In this document: positions 33,879 through 42,894 of the stretch, in pieces | Position numbering within the stretch: position 1 is the first letter of the stretch | How the letters are laid out: each line of letters begins with the position of its first letter | Assembly (NCBI GenBank): GCA_029553855.1 | Contig: JAKPKE010000158.1 | Coordinates: 1-47,048 of the forward strand | Length of the DNA: 47,048 nucleotides | Origin: Bacillota bacterium | GTDB lineage: Bacteria; Bacillota; Clostridia; Lutisporales; Lutisporaceae | Reading direction: 5' to 3' | Notes under the pieces: model-generated | What the model was told of the DNA's origin: nothing | The model's input: only the letters and a program-made list of their open reading frames with translations | The model's database searches: none | Position numbers and translations under genes: made by a program

Positions 33879-34004
33879 CTATACCAGTAAGAAAAATGCT
33901 GTCAAAGCCAAAAAGTCTAAAGTACTTCTATAATATGGATAGCCAAATCCATACCCATAGCCATACCCTGGATAACCAAAACCATAGCCATAACCGAAAG
34001 GCAT
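33879..34004 (-). CDS. 41-residue Gly/Tyr-rich small protein
   Basis: A short gene that begins MPFGYGYGFGYPGYGYGYG, continues with more Gly-Tyr-Phe repeats and ends in a hydrophobic tail (LDFLALTAFFLLV). AGGAGGTGA lies 4-5 nt before the ATG at 34004; stop TAG at 33881-33879. A sigma-K-like promoter at 34056-34083 is 52 nt upstream. The composition resembles small Gly/Tyr-rich coat or surface peptides of spore formers. It lies between two hydrophobic paralogues on the same strand. Confidence 0.75.
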   Translation of the reverse strand: MPFGYGYGFGYPGYGYGYGFGYPYYRSTLDFLALTAFFLLV

Positions 34005-34055
34005 GGTCTCACCTCCTCTCTGAATAATAAGGGATTACCCTTACATGTCCTACTC

Positions 34056-34083
34056 CATATTATGTAACATTCCTGATTTGGTT
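34056..34083 (-). promoter_or_regulatory. Sigma-K-like promoter of the Gly/Tyr-rich gene
   Basis: Minus strand: AACC (34083-34080), exactly 15 nt, CATAATATG (34064-34056), 52 nt before the start codon. Confidence 0.7.
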
Positions 34084-34155
34084 ACCTATGGAATGTCTGT
34101 AAGAGTCATTTATATGAAGAAACCGGCATAAGGCCAGGCTGTATACTAATAATAC

Positions 34156-34386
34156 TTATCTGCTGTTTAATCCGAATACTTTGTTTACTCCTCCAAGGCC
34201 AATAATGGCCATTATTATTATGAAAAAAAATCTGCTTTCCAATCCCAGGGAGGGGCTTGCAGCAAGCAAAATGAAAAGAATAATAAGAATCAAAAGTTCG
34301 TTATTCTCAGAATGTTTTTTAGGAAGTGGCTCTGCAGGAAGAATAACGGGTTTGCAGTAAAGCCCCCTCGAAAACCTATTTGTCAT
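34156..34386 (-). CDS. Small hydrophobic coat-type protein (paralogue of 33538 gene)
   Basis: 76 residues. A basic start (MTNRFSRGLYCKPVILPAEP), a Lys/Glu/Asn-rich middle and a hydrophobic end: LLILIILFILLAASPSLGL and FFFIIIMAIIGLGGVNKVFG, matching the 33538 gene. GGAGGTGA lies 4 nt before the ATG. A sigma-K-like promoter at 34525-34552 and a long leader with two perfect hairpins precede it. Probable role in the spore coat or outer layers, inferred only. Confidence 0.75.
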   Translation of the reverse strand: MTNRFSRGLYCKPVILPAEPLPKKHSENNELLILIILFILLAASPSLGLESRFFFIIIMAIIGLGGVNKVFGLNSR

Positions 34387-34412
34387 ATTCTCACCTCCGA
34401 AAGCTTATATTA

Positions 34413-34504
34413 TTTGCGGCGGGACAACGCTAAGGAACATTATTTCGCCGCAAAGGAAATTATGGGAACAAAATCGGTTTCAGCGGAGCTTAAACCGATT
34501 TTGT
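34413..34504 (-). other. Two perfect hairpins in the leader of the 34156 gene
   Basis: TTTGCGGCG/CGCCGCAAA (34413-34421, 34446-34454) and ACAAAATCGGTTT/AAACCGATTTTGT (34468-34480, 34492-34504). Both lie between the sigma-K-like promoter and the start codon, in a leader of about 130 nt. The second could terminate in either direction; neither has a long T-run. Confidence 0.55.
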
Positions 34505-34524
34505 ATAGATGCCTTTCTCAGTTA

Positions 34525-34552
34525 CATATTATGTACAGCCTTTGCTTTGGTT
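34525..34552 (-). promoter_or_regulatory. Sigma-K-like promoter of the 34156 gene
   Basis: Minus strand: AACC (34552-34549), exactly 15 nt, CATAATATG (34533-34525). ATTTGCAGTAACCAAA around the -35 is identical to the site before the interrupted small gene. Confidence 0.7.
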
Positions 34553-34591
34553 ACTGCAAATGGAGAAATTTCTGACAAGTATAAAAACCTG

Positions 34592-34620
34592 TTGTAAGTT
34601 GCCAGTAATTTGTCTATAAT
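34592..34620 (+). promoter_or_regulatory. Housekeeping promoter of mntP
   Basis: TTGTAA (34592-34597), 17 nt, TATAAT (34615-34620), 27 nt before the ATG. No manganese riboswitch motif was seen in the short leader. Confidence 0.6.
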
Positions 34621-34647
34621 AACAGAAGTACAGATGAGGAGGAAAAA

Positions 34648-35262
34648 ATGGATACATTATCAATAATTTTAATTGCAATTGGCCTTTCCATGGATGCATT
34701 TGCCGTATCAGTGACCCATGGAATTATTATTGAAGGTGTTAATAAAGGGCATGCATTAAAAATCGGATTATATTTCGGAGCATTCCAGGCGTTGATGCCT
34801 TTGGCGGGTTGGCTGGCAGGGTCCCGATTTAAGGACTACATAACTAATTTTGATCATTGGATAGCCTTTATACTGCTGGCTTTTATCGGAGGTAAAATGA
34901 TCAAAGAATCCTATGGTAAAAATTGTGAGATAAACAAAACCGAAGGGGGCGCCAATGAGGCAGCCATATCCAGCCAGACAGAAATACGGGAAAACCCTCT
35001 AAGAACGGGCAGACTTCTTGTCCTTGCCGTAGCTACAAGCATAGATGCTCTTGCGGTGGGTATCAGTTTTGCTTTCTTAAGCGTATCTATAATTCAGTCC
35101 TCGGTATTAATAGGGGTGATTACTTTTATCATATGTACTGCCGGTGTTTTTATAGGAAAAAGGTTCGGGTGCCTATTTCAGAAAAGAGCCGAGATGGCAG
35201 GCGGATTGATATTGATTGGCATTGGATTGAAAATCCTTATTGAACATTTAGGCATTATATAA
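34648..35262 (+). CDS. mntP: Manganese efflux pump MntP
   Basis: 204 residues with six membrane segments. MntP exports Mn2+; both conserved acidic motifs are present: LSMDAFAVSVTHG near residue 15 and ATSIDALAVGISF near 135. The central loop (about 90-118) is hydrophilic and poorly conserved. AGGAGG precedes the ATG. A bidirectional terminator follows and separates it from convergent thrC. Confidence 0.93.
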   Translation: MDTLSIILIAIGLSMDAFAVSVTHGIIIEGVNKGHALKIGLYFGAFQALMPLAGWLAGSRFKDYITNFDHWIAFILLAFIGGKMIKESYGKNCEINKTEGGANEAAISSQTEIRENPLRTGRLLVLAVATSIDALAVGISFAFLSVSIIQSSVLIGVITFIICTAGVFIGKRFGCLFQKRAEMAGGLILIGIGLKILIEHLGII

Positions 35263-35267
35263 TAAAG

Positions 35268-35300
35268 CAGGGTCCGAATAAATTGATTATTCGGACCCTG
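35268..35300. terminator. Bidirectional terminator between mntP and thrC
   Basis: CAGGGTCCGAATAA (35268-35281) and TTATTCGGACCCTG (35287-35300): perfect 14-bp stem. Confidence 0.85.
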
Positions 35301-35312
35301 TTGGATTCATTA

Positions 35313-36806
35313 TTAAAGGTCAAGTATTTTCTCTATCTGCCTTTTCATTTCGTGTTTTTCACACACAGTTTTATGGAGTACGGGTTTTTGCTCCAGATCC
35401 CTGATGCCCTTTGGAATTTCTATCCCCGTAAGTTTGCACATTTCGTTAATTAATGTAAAGCTATCAAAGCCGTTATATTTCGGGTCAATGGATTTCATCA
35501 CATCTGCCGTGAACTTATAGGGGCTGGCTGTGGATACGATTACTGTTTTCATATTATCGCCGGGGATTAAATTCTTATATTTTCTATATGCCGTATAAGC
35601 AACTGCCGTATGTGTATCCATTACATATCCGGAAGCTTCATACATTTCCCTTATAGCTTCAGACGTATCAGTTTCAGAGGCATAACCTCCATAAAAGCCA
35701 TTTAGCTGCTCCCGGGTAAAGTCTTTGATTTTATATATACCCTTCTCCGCTAATTGCTCCATCAACTCCCTTACTTTTTCGGTGTTTTCACCGCAAAGGG
35801 AGAAAATAAGTCTTTCCAGATTACTGGAGACAAGGATATCCATTGAAGGTGACATTGTGTTGATAAAATCACGGTTTTTATCGTATATTCCCGTATTCAT
35901 AAAGTCGTATAATACCTTGTTTTCATTTGAGGCGCAAATAAGGTTTTTAACCGGAAGTCCCATTTTTTTTGCATAGTAGCCTGCCAATATATTTCCGAAA
36001 TTTCCGGTGGGGACGGTAAAATTAATTTCCTCACCGGGGATAATATCTCCCATTCTGCATATCTGCAGGTATGCAGAAAAATAATATATTATCTGAGGAA
36101 TTAACCTGCCGATGTTTATCGAGTTGGCGGAAGAGAATATGCAGCCCTTGTCAGCTGCTTTCCGAAGCAGCTCCATATCAGCGAACAAATGTTTCACTCC
36201 GGCCTGTGCATCATCGAAATTCCCCCGGATGCCTACCACATACGTATTACTGCCTTCCTGGGTTATCATCTGTCTTTTCTGAATCTCACTTACTCCGTTC
36301 TCAGGGAAAAATACAATAATTTTTGTTCCGGGAACAGAGGCAAAACCTTCGAGGGCTGCTTTTCCGGTGTCGCCTGAAGTTGCGGTAAGTATGACAATTT
36401 CCTTTTCCAGATTCTGCTTCCTGGCAGAGCTTATCATCAAATAGGGCAGGATGGACAATGCCATATCTTTAAAAGCAAGGGTGGGCCCATGAAAAAGCTC
36501 TAAAAAATAAGTTCCTCCAATCTTAACAACAGGTGCTATTTTTGGTGTATCGAATTTCTCATTGTAAGCTTTGTCTATAAACTCAAGTACTTCAGCTTTA
36601 TTGAAATCCTGCAAAAAATCCTTTATTACATGATAAGCTATGTTGCTAAAGTCCATATTCATCATTTTTTCCAAAGAAGGCTCGGGCTTTGGTATTTCTG
36701 TAGGGACATAGAGGCCTCCGTCCCCGGCTATGCCTTTAAGTATAGCCTCTGAGGCAGTTATAACAGGACCTTTTCCCCTTGTGCTCCTATATAATATTTT
36801 GTTCAC
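35313..36806 (-). CDS. thrC: Threonine synthase
   Basis: 497 residues, the long bacterial form. Converts O-phosphohomoserine to threonine with PLP. Seen: N-terminal STRGKGPVITASEAIL, the PLP-lysine region HGPTLAFKDMALS, the phosphate loop TATSGDTGKAALEGF, PENGVSEIQKRQM and the later TVPTGNFGNILAGYYA. The GTG at 36806 has GGAG about 10 nt upstream. No other threonine-pathway gene is nearby. Confidence 0.96.
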   Translation of the reverse strand: MNKILYRSTRGKGPVITASEAILKGIAGDGGLYVPTEIPKPEPSLEKMMNMDFSNIAYHVIKDFLQDFNKAEVLEFIDKAYNEKFDTPKIAPVVKIGGTYFLELFHGPTLAFKDMALSILPYLMISSARKQNLEKEIVILTATSGDTGKAALEGFASVPGTKIIVFFPENGVSEIQKRQMITQEGSNTYVVGIRGNFDDAQAGVKHLFADMELLRKAADKGCIFSSANSINIGRLIPQIIYYFSAYLQICRMGDIIPGEEINFTVPTGNFGNILAGYYAKKMGLPVKNLICASNENKVLYDFMNTGIYDKNRDFINTMSPSMDILVSSNLERLIFSLCGENTEKVRELMEQLAEKGIYKIKDFTREQLNGFYGGYASETDTSEAIREMYEASGYVMDTHTAVAYTAYRKYKNLIPGDNMKTVIVSTASPYKFTADVMKSIDPKYNGFDSFTLINEMCKLTGIEIPKGIRDLEQKPVLHKTVCEKHEMKRQIEKILDL

Positions 36807-36932
36807 AGTATATCAACTCCTATTATTCGATTATACCATATTGTGCAAACAGGAAGGGATTTATAAACCCATGTCGAAATATGGATTTACTTAATTTATA
36901 TATTTATTATTATCTAAGAAAGGAGGGCTATT

Positions 36933-37367
36933 ATGGGGACAATGCAATTGGTTATATTCAGGCTGAATGAGCAGGAATACGGGATAGATATTTTCAGGGT
37001 AAATGAGATTGTACCTTATTCAAAACCTACAAAAATCCCTAACTCCCCCGCTTATATTGAGGGGGTTCTGAACCTCAGGGGTCATATCATTCCGATAATA
37101 AGCCTGAAAGAAAAATTTAATATGGGGAACTCGGGAACAGATGATAGGACGAGGATAATTGTGACAGACATAAATGGGAACTTGACGGGATTCGTTGTTG
37201 ATGATGCTTCAGAGGTACTTACTACGGAAAAAGACAACATAGAACCTATATCCGATATGGTATCAAAAATAAGCAGCAAATATATCAATGGAATAGGTAA
37301 ACTTAGCGACGGGAGGATGTATATTCTGCTTGATTTTGATGAGCTGTATAAAGAAGAATTGCAATAG
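36933..37367 (+). CDS. cheW: Chemotaxis coupling protein CheW
   Basis: 144 residues, a single CheW/SH3-like domain: QLVIFRLNEQEYGIDIFRVNEIV, GVLNLRGHIIPIISLKEKF and the late ISSKYINGIGKL and LLDFDELY. It links receptors to the CheA kinase. AAAGGAGG precedes the ATG. It sits 7 nt before a peptidase gene, not with other chemotaxis genes; the chemoreceptor at 28213 is the closest partner in the window. Confidence 0.95.
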   Translation: MGTMQLVIFRLNEQEYGIDIFRVNEIVPYSKPTKIPNSPAYIEGVLNLRGHIIPIISLKEKFNMGNSGTDDRTRIIVTDINGNLTGFVVDDASEVLTTEKDNIEPISDMVSKISSKYINGIGKLSDGRMYILLDFDELYKEELQ

Positions 37368-37374
37368 GTGAAAA

Positions 37375-38328
37375 ATGGGTAAGCATATAATAAGATTGTT
37401 TGTATTCCTTGCACTATTTATTGCTGTCAGTGGAATTATAAGTCTGCAGAAGGAATACGTAATCCCTGAAAGTATTGATGAGGTCGAAAAGGTGGAGCTG
37501 TCCCCCGAACCTGAACCGGAAATAATGTTTTCGGATTTGGAGATACTGCCCGGGGGTTTTTTTGTTATATACCTGAAAGGTATTACTGACAGGGACGAAA
37601 TACTGCTGTATACAACTTTGACGCAGGATAAGCCAAGGTTTTTCAGTTATTCGGAAGGTAAACTGGCCATAGCGGGTATCAGCTGCAGGACCAAAGAAGG
37701 GGAATACACATGCAGGGTACAGGTTCAAAGGGACGGTTATATAGCTGCCGAAAGAGAGGGAATTCTGAAGGTTTTGCCCAAGGAGTTTGAAAAACAGTAT
37801 CTGAAAGTTACTGCTGCCCAGAAAAGTCAGCGCAGCAATGAAAACTTCAATGAAGATAGGGTTCACACTGAAAGGGCACGGGCTGAAACTTGGGAAAAAC
37901 CGCTGTGGGAGGGTGTTTTTCTTCAACCTGCAGAAGGAAGAATTTCCACTGAATTTGGAATGATAAGATATATTAACAATGAAGAATCCGAAAGGCACTC
38001 AGGTCTTGACATATCGGCAGCCAGGGGCACTCCCGTAAAAGCGGCCAATAGTGGAGTCATCAGGTTATCCATGATGCTGAAGGTCACAGGCAATACCATA
38101 ATTATTGATCATGGCAGCAATATTTATACTTCCTATGCTCACCTTGACAAGCTGCTGGCAGAAGAGGGAACTGAAGTCAGGAAGGGGGACATAATTGGAG
38201 AAGTAGGATCGACGGGCTTCTCAACAGGTCCACATTTGCACTGGTCGGCAACTATAGGGAAAACCTATATAAATCCGGAGTCATTGATGGAAAAGGATCC
38301 CCTTGAATTTATAGATGCTGCGCAGTAG
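37375..38328 (+). CDS. M23-family peptidoglycan endopeptidase (LytM-like)
   Basis: 317 residues. A membrane or signal segment near the start (LFVFLALFIAVSGIISL), a middle region with a beta-domain and a charged linker, then the M23 catalytic domain: metal ligands in HSGLDI and HLHW, with GEVGSTGFSTGPHLHW intact. It should cut peptide cross-links in the wall. Start ATG at 37375, 7 nt after cheW, so the pair is probably co-transcribed; the functional link is unclear. Confidence 0.9.
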   Translation: MGKHIIRLFVFLALFIAVSGIISLQKEYVIPESIDEVEKVELSPEPEPEIMFSDLEILPGGFFVIYLKGITDRDEILLYTTLTQDKPRFFSYSEGKLAIAGISCRTKEGEYTCRVQVQRDGYIAAEREGILKVLPKEFEKQYLKVTAAQKSQRSNENFNEDRVHTERARAETWEKPLWEGVFLQPAEGRISTEFGMIRYINNEESERHSGLDISAARGTPVKAANSGVIRLSMMLKVTGNTIIIDHGSNIYTSYAHLDKLLAEEGTEVRKGDIIGEVGSTGFSTGPHLHWSATIGKTYINPESLMEKDPLEFIDAAQ

Positions 38329-38529
38329 GAGAAAAATGCGACGCAACTATGAGTTTGTAGATCCCTAGAGCAACAGCCTTGTATATCGACTCGCACAGTG
38401 CAAATCTTTGGACAGAATCACAGCTTGATACTTGAAAAATCCTAACCCGTGTGCGTCGATATACTATGTAATTCTCCCCAAGGGAATCAACAAACTTGAG
38501 GGCTATTGCTTCGCATTCTTCTCCTACTA
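38324..38529. repeat. About 205-bp imperfect palindromic element, MITE-like
   Basis: AGTAGGAGAAAAATGCGA at 38324-38341 is nearly the reverse complement of TCGCATTCTTCTCCTACT (38511-38528). Further matches continue inward (GTTTGT..GAT.CC, TATATCGAC..CGCAC), so both arms are related over about 90 nt. A piece of the same sequence, with TCGCATTCTTCTCCT, is at 216-250. No protein-coding frame is present. Confidence 0.6.
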
Positions 38530-38540
38530 CGTAAATCTTG

Positions 38541-38567
38541 AAAAAGGAACGGTTTACGCCGTTCCTT
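38541..38567 (-). terminator. Terminator of the giant activase-like gene
   Basis: Minus strand: AAGGAACGG, loop CGTAAA, CCGTTCC, then TTTTT (38567 to 38541). The stem overlaps the gene's stop codon. Confidence 0.85.
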
Positions 38568-41500
38568 ATATATTTACGGTTCCTTCAGTCTGCCCATAGT
38601 TCTTCGGGACATATGATCTCACCTTATGCGTATTAAATCCTTCCATATTTTCAAAGGCTGTGGAAATCATAAGCTTTATCCTGTTAAGCTGATTTACTTC
38701 GCTCGCCCCCGGGTCATAATCTATTGCCACTATATTTGTCCCGGGATAAACCCGCTTCAGTTCCTTAATCATTCCTTTTCCCGTAACATGGTTCGGCAGG
38801 CATGCAAAGGGCTGCATGCAGATGATATTCCTGACTCCGCTTTGGATAAGCTCAACCATTTCTCCCGTCAAAAACCAGCCTTCTCCGGTCTGATGCCCTA
38901 ACCCAACTACAGTTGAGGCCCCTTTTGCTATTTCTTTTATTGTTTTCGGCGCATAAAACCTGTAGCTGTCATTCAGTGCCTCAATATAAGTCTTTCTGTA
39001 AAACTCGATAATCCTTATTGCCGCATTGCCAAGAACCTGGGAAAGTTTACTTCCGGATAAATATTTATATTTATAGTCAAGACCATAAGCACTGTAAAGG
39101 AGAAAATCCGTAAGCCCCGGCATTACCGCTTCCGCACCTTCGGCCTCTACTATGCTCACAACATTATTGTTGGCTGTCGGATGGAATTTGACCAATATCT
39201 CACCGACCAGCCCTACCTTCGGTTTGACTGTGTTGATTATTTCAAGTCCATCAAATTCTTTTACAATCCCCCTGATAGTCTCCTTGAACACTTTTCTATC
39301 TGCAAATTCCAGGGATTCCGTACATATTTCCGCCCATTTTTCATACAGCTTATTGGCGGAACCTTTAATCCTTTCATAAGGTCTGACTCTATAGAGTACA
39401 TTCATTAACAAATCCCCGTAGATAAGCGCCATCAAAGCCCTGTTAAGTAATTCGGGAGAATATTTAAACCCCGGGTTTTTCTCCATTCCCAAGGCGTTCA
39501 GGGATATTACGGGAACCTTATCAAAGCCGGCATCCTCCAGTGCTTTTCTCAGGAAGCCTATATAATTGGTGGCCCTGCAGCCTCCGCCGGTCTGGGATAT
39601 CATGACCGAAGTATTTTTCAAATCATATTTCCCGGATTTTAAAGCTTCTATAAGCTGCCCTATAACAATTATCGCAGGATAGCAGGCATCATTATTTACA
39701 TACTTCAAGCCTTCGTCTACAGCTCCAAAATCTGTTGACGGCAGCACCACCATATTATAGCCCGACAATCTGAACGCCGTTTCAATAAATTGAAAATGTA
39801 TAGGAGACATTTGCGGTACAAGTATGGTATGCTTTTCCTTCATTGTCTTTGTAAACTTGACTCTCTTATAGCGATTGTCTATCTGCTTTAACTCAAAACC
39901 GTTTTTTTCTCTTTCAAGAATTGTAGCTTTCAGGGAACGAAGCCTTATCCTTGCCGCCCCTAAGTTATTTCCTTCGTCAATCTTAAGGGTTGTATAAATC
40001 CTTGAATTCCCGTTGAGTATTTCCTGTACCTGGTCTGTTGTGACAGCATCAAGACCGCATCCGAAAGAATTCAGCTGGACCAGTTCCAGATCCTTTCGTT
40101 TCGCTGCAAAGCTTGCAGCAGCATATAGCCTTGAGTGATATGCCCATTGATCCACTACTCTGAGAGGTCTTTCAACATGACCCAGATGAGATACTGAGTC
40201 CTCGGTCAATACTGCCATACCAAGGGAATTTATCATCTCAGGTATTCCGTGGTTTATCTGAGGATCTATATGATAAGGCCTTCCGGCAAGCACTATCCCT
40301 TTGAATCCGTTTTCCCTGATAAACTTCAATGTATTTTCTCCGGCCTTTTGCATATCTTTTTTAAAAGCTGCCAGTTCCCTATATGCCTCATCCACGGCTT
40401 CCCTTATTTCCATTTTACTTATTCTGAATACTTTCAATTCAACGTATAGCCTGTCGATAAGCCTGTCTTCGTCGTCAAAAGGCAGGAATGGCTTCAAAAG
40501 CAGTATGTCTTTTTCCCTCAATACATCTATATTGTTTTTTATAACCTCAGGATATGATACTACTATAGGACAATTATAATGATTGTCTGCATCCTTTTGC
40601 TCCTGCTGCTCATGAGTAATTGAAGGATAAAAAATAAATTTTATACCCTTTTCAATAAGGTTCATAATATGGCCGTGAACAAGCTTGCCTGGATAGCATA
40701 CCGACTCCGAAGGTATTGTCTCAATCCCTTTTTCATACAGCTTATTTGATGATCTGTCCGACAATTCCACTCTGAAGCCCATCTCTGTAAACAATGTAAA
40801 CCAGAAAGGATAATCCTCATACAGGTTCAGGACTCTGGGAATACCTACTACACCTCTCCTTGCCTGTGAAATATCCAAAGGTCTGTATCTGAAGAGCCTT
40901 TTATATTTGTAATCATATAGATTCGGCAAAGAGCTGTGTTTCTTATCCTTACCGGCCCCTCTTTCACATCTGTTCCCTGATATAAACTTATCCCCGTTTC
41001 CGAATTTATTTATTGTAAGCAAGCAGTTGTTTGAACATTGTCCGCACCTTGAAACAACAGTACTAAAATTAAACTCATTCAGAAGACATTCATTCAGCAG
41101 ACTTGTATTTGAACCCGCTGCGTATCTTTCCTTTGCAACAAGAGCAGCCCCAAAGGCCCCCATTATCCCTGCAATATCCGGCCTTACAGCCTCTCTGCCT
41201 GATAGTAGTTCGAAGCTTCTAAGAACCGAGTCGTTGTAGAAGGTTCCTCCCTGCACAACTACTTTTTCCCCAAGTTCTTCAGGGTTTTTGATCTTTATTA
41301 CCTTAAACAAGGCATTTTTTATCACTGAATAGGACAGTCCCGCGGAAATATCGCCTACTGCCGCGCCTTCCTTTTGTGCCTGCTTGACCCTTGAATTCAT
41401 AAATACAGTGCATCTGGAACCAAGGTCGACTGGGTTCTCTGCAGCCAGAGCTTCTTCTGCAAATTCTTCTATAGTCATCCCCAGTGAGTTTGCAAAAGTG

Positions 41501-42861
41501 TCCAAAAATGAGCCACAGCCAGATGAACAGGCTTCGTTCAGAAGTATGCTCTCAATAACCCCATCCCTGATTTTCAGGCATTTCATGTCCTGCCCGCCGA
41601 TATCCAAAATAAAGTCTACGCCGGGGCAGAAAAATCCTGCCGCTTTATAGTGGGCAATTGTCTCTATTTCACCTATATCTACATTTAACGCCGCTTTAAT
41701 AAGGCCTTCTCCGTAACCCGTGACAGTTGAGTTTACTATGATTGCCTTCTCAGGCAAAAGGTTATAAAGCCCCTTAAGGGCATTAACAGTTGACTTAAGG
41801 GGGCTTCCCCCGTTGCTTCCGTAACAAGAATAAAGAAGTGAGCCATCCTCGTCAATGAGAGCTATTTTTGTAGTGGTGGAACCTGCATCTATTCCCAGGA
41901 AGCATTCCCCTTCAAAAGTCGAAAGCTCCCGCCTTTTTACCGAGCTTTTGCTGTGCCTTGACTTAAATTTTTCATACTCTTTCTTGTCGGCGAAAAGGGG
42001 CATCAACCTGCTTGATTCACTGATGAAAGTATCTCCCTGATATTCCAGATTCCCCATCAGTGATTCAAATGATACCTGTTCTTCATCCAAAGAAGCTAAT
42101 GCTGCCCCAATTGCCACATAGAGCTGTGAGTTTTCAGGGAAAATCACCTGATTTTCTTCCAATTTCAAGGTTTCAATGAATCGCTCCCTAAGCTCCGAAA
42201 GAAAACATAACGGCCCTCCAAGGAATGCCACATTGCCCTTAATCGGCCTTCCGCATGCCAGCCCGCCTATTGTCTGAATAACAACAGCCTGAAATATGGA
42301 TACCGCAATATCTTCCTTTGCAACACCCTCATTCAGGAGCGGCTGTACATCTGTTTTCGCAAAAACCCCGCATCTGGCTGCAATAGGATATATAACTTTA
42401 TAATTCCTTGCCAGCTCATTTAGCCCTGATGCGTCCGTCCTCAGCAGGGAAGCCATTTGATCTATAAATGAGCCTGTACCCCCTGCACAGGTGCCATTCA
42501 TTCTCTGTTCTATTCCTTTATTGAAATATGTAATTTTAGCATCTTCCCCGCCAAGTTCAATAGCCACATCGGTTTCGGGATAATAGGTTTTAACTGCCTT
42601 TGTGGCTGCGACAACTTCCTGGGTAAAAGATACCCCCATGCTTTCTGCAATATTTATTCCTCCGGAGCCTGTAACCATTACGGTTAACCGTGCATTTGGA
42701 AGTTCTCTGCAGGCATTAAGAAGCATATACCGGAGTTTATTCCGGATATCGGCATAATGCCTTGCATATTCGCTGTATACCATCTCTCTGTTATTGTTCA
42801 AAACAACTACCTTGACTGTCGTAGACCCTATGTCTATGCCGACGTGAAACAAATTATCCAT
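38566..42861 (-). CDS. Large 2-hydroxyacyl-CoA dehydratase activase-related protein (two activase domains plus dehydratase-like C-terminus)
   Basis: About 1431 residues. Two BcrAD/BadFG ATPase domains (about 5-255 and 325-580) each begin with an ASKHA phosphate loop ([28 protein letters not shown]) and carry GGEDAKIT and [10 protein letters not shown] cysteine-rich joint (RCGQCSNNC) follows, then DUF2229-like and dehydratase subunit-like regions ([20 protein letters not shown]). Such fused proteins are common in Clostridia and of unproven function; they may drive ATP-coupled reduction of an iron-sulfur partner. No dehydratase subunits HgdA/B are nearby. The start is ATG 42861, with a ribosome-binding site separated from it by a hairpin. 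Confidence 0.9.
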   Translation of the reverse strand: MDNLFHVGIDIGSTTVKVVVLNNNREMVYSEYARHYADIRNKLRYMLLNACRELPNARLTVMVTGSGGINIAESMGVSFTQEVVAATKAVKTYYPETDVAIELGGEDAKITYFNKGIEQRMNGTCAGGTGSFIDQMASLLRTDASGLNELARNYKVIYPIAARCGVFAKTDVQPLLNEGVAKEDIAVSIFQAVVIQTIGGLACGRPIKGNVAFLGGPLCFLSELRERFIETLKLEENQVIFPENSQLYVAIGAALASLDEEQVSFESLMGNLEYQGDTFISESSRLMPLFADKKEYEKFKSRHSKSSVKRRELSTFEGECFLGIDAGSTTTKIALIDEDGSLLYSCYGSNGGSPLKSTVNALKGLYNLLPEKAIIVNSTVTGYGEGLIKAALNVDIGEIETIAHYKAAGFFCPGVDFILDIGGQDMKCLKIRDGVIESILLNEACSSGCGSFLDTFANSLGMTIEEFAEEALAAENPVDLGSRCTVFMNSRVKQAQKEGAAVGDISAGLSYSVIKNALFKVIKIKNPEELGEKVVVQGGTFYNDSVLRSFELLSGREAVRPDIAGIMGAFGAALVAKERYAAGSNTSLLNECLLNEFNFSTVVSRCGQCSNNCLLTINKFGNGDKFISGNRCERGAGKDKKHSSLPNLYDYKYKRLFRYRPLDISQARRGVVGIPRVLNLYEDYPFWFTLFTEMGFRVELSDRSSNKLYEKGIETIPSESVCYPGKLVHGHIMNLIEKGIKFIFYPSITHEQQEQKDADNHYNCPIVVSYPEVIKNNIDVLREKDILLLKPFLPFDDEDRLIDRLYVELKVFRISKMEIREAVDEAYRELAAFKKDMQKAGENTLKFIRENGFKGIVLAGRPYHIDPQINHGIPEMINSLGMAVLTEDSVSHLGHVERPLRVVDQWAYHSRLYAAASFAAKRKDLELVQLNSFGCGLDAVTTDQVQEILNGNSRIYTTLKIDEGNNLGAARIRLRSLKATILEREKNGFELKQIDNRYKRVKFTKTMKEKHTILVPQMSPIHFQFIETAFRLSGYNMVVLPSTDFGAVDEGLKYVNNDACYPAIIVIGQLIEALKSGKYDLKNTSVMISQTGGGCRATNYIGFLRKALEDAGFDKVPVISLNALGMEKNPGFKYSPELLNRALMALIYGDLLMNVLYRVRPYERIKGSANKLYEKWAEICTESLEFADRKVFKETIRGIVKEFDGLEIINTVKPKVGLVGEILVKFHPTANNNVVSIVEAEGAEAVMPGLTDFLLYSAYGLDYKYKYLSGSKLSQVLGNAAIRIIEFYRKTYIEALNDSYRFYAPKTIKEIAKGASTVVGLGHQTGEGWFLTGEMVELIQSGVRNIICMQPFACLPNHVTGKGMIKELKRVYPGTNIVAIDYDPGASEVNQLNRIKLMISTAFENMEGFNTHKVRSYVPKNYGQTEGTVNI

Positions 42862-42894
42862 ATACCCCACAGCAAATACGCTGTGCTCACCTCC
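42862..42894 (-). promoter_or_regulatory. Ribosome-binding site with an intervening hairpin
   Basis: GGAGGTGAG (42894-42886), then a perfect CACAGC-GTATTT-GCTGTG hairpin (42885-42868), then GGGTAT (42867-42862) and ATG (42861-42859). Linear spacing is 24 nt; if the 18-nt hairpin folds, it is 6 nt, a normal value. The upstream in-frame GTG lies inside the stem. Confidence 0.65.

Noticed and set aside
34387-34647. yybP-ykoY manganese riboswitch before mntP
   Set aside because: The characteristic strings are absent; a plain sigma-A promoter lies 27 nt before the start, and the hairpins belong to the opposite-strand leader.
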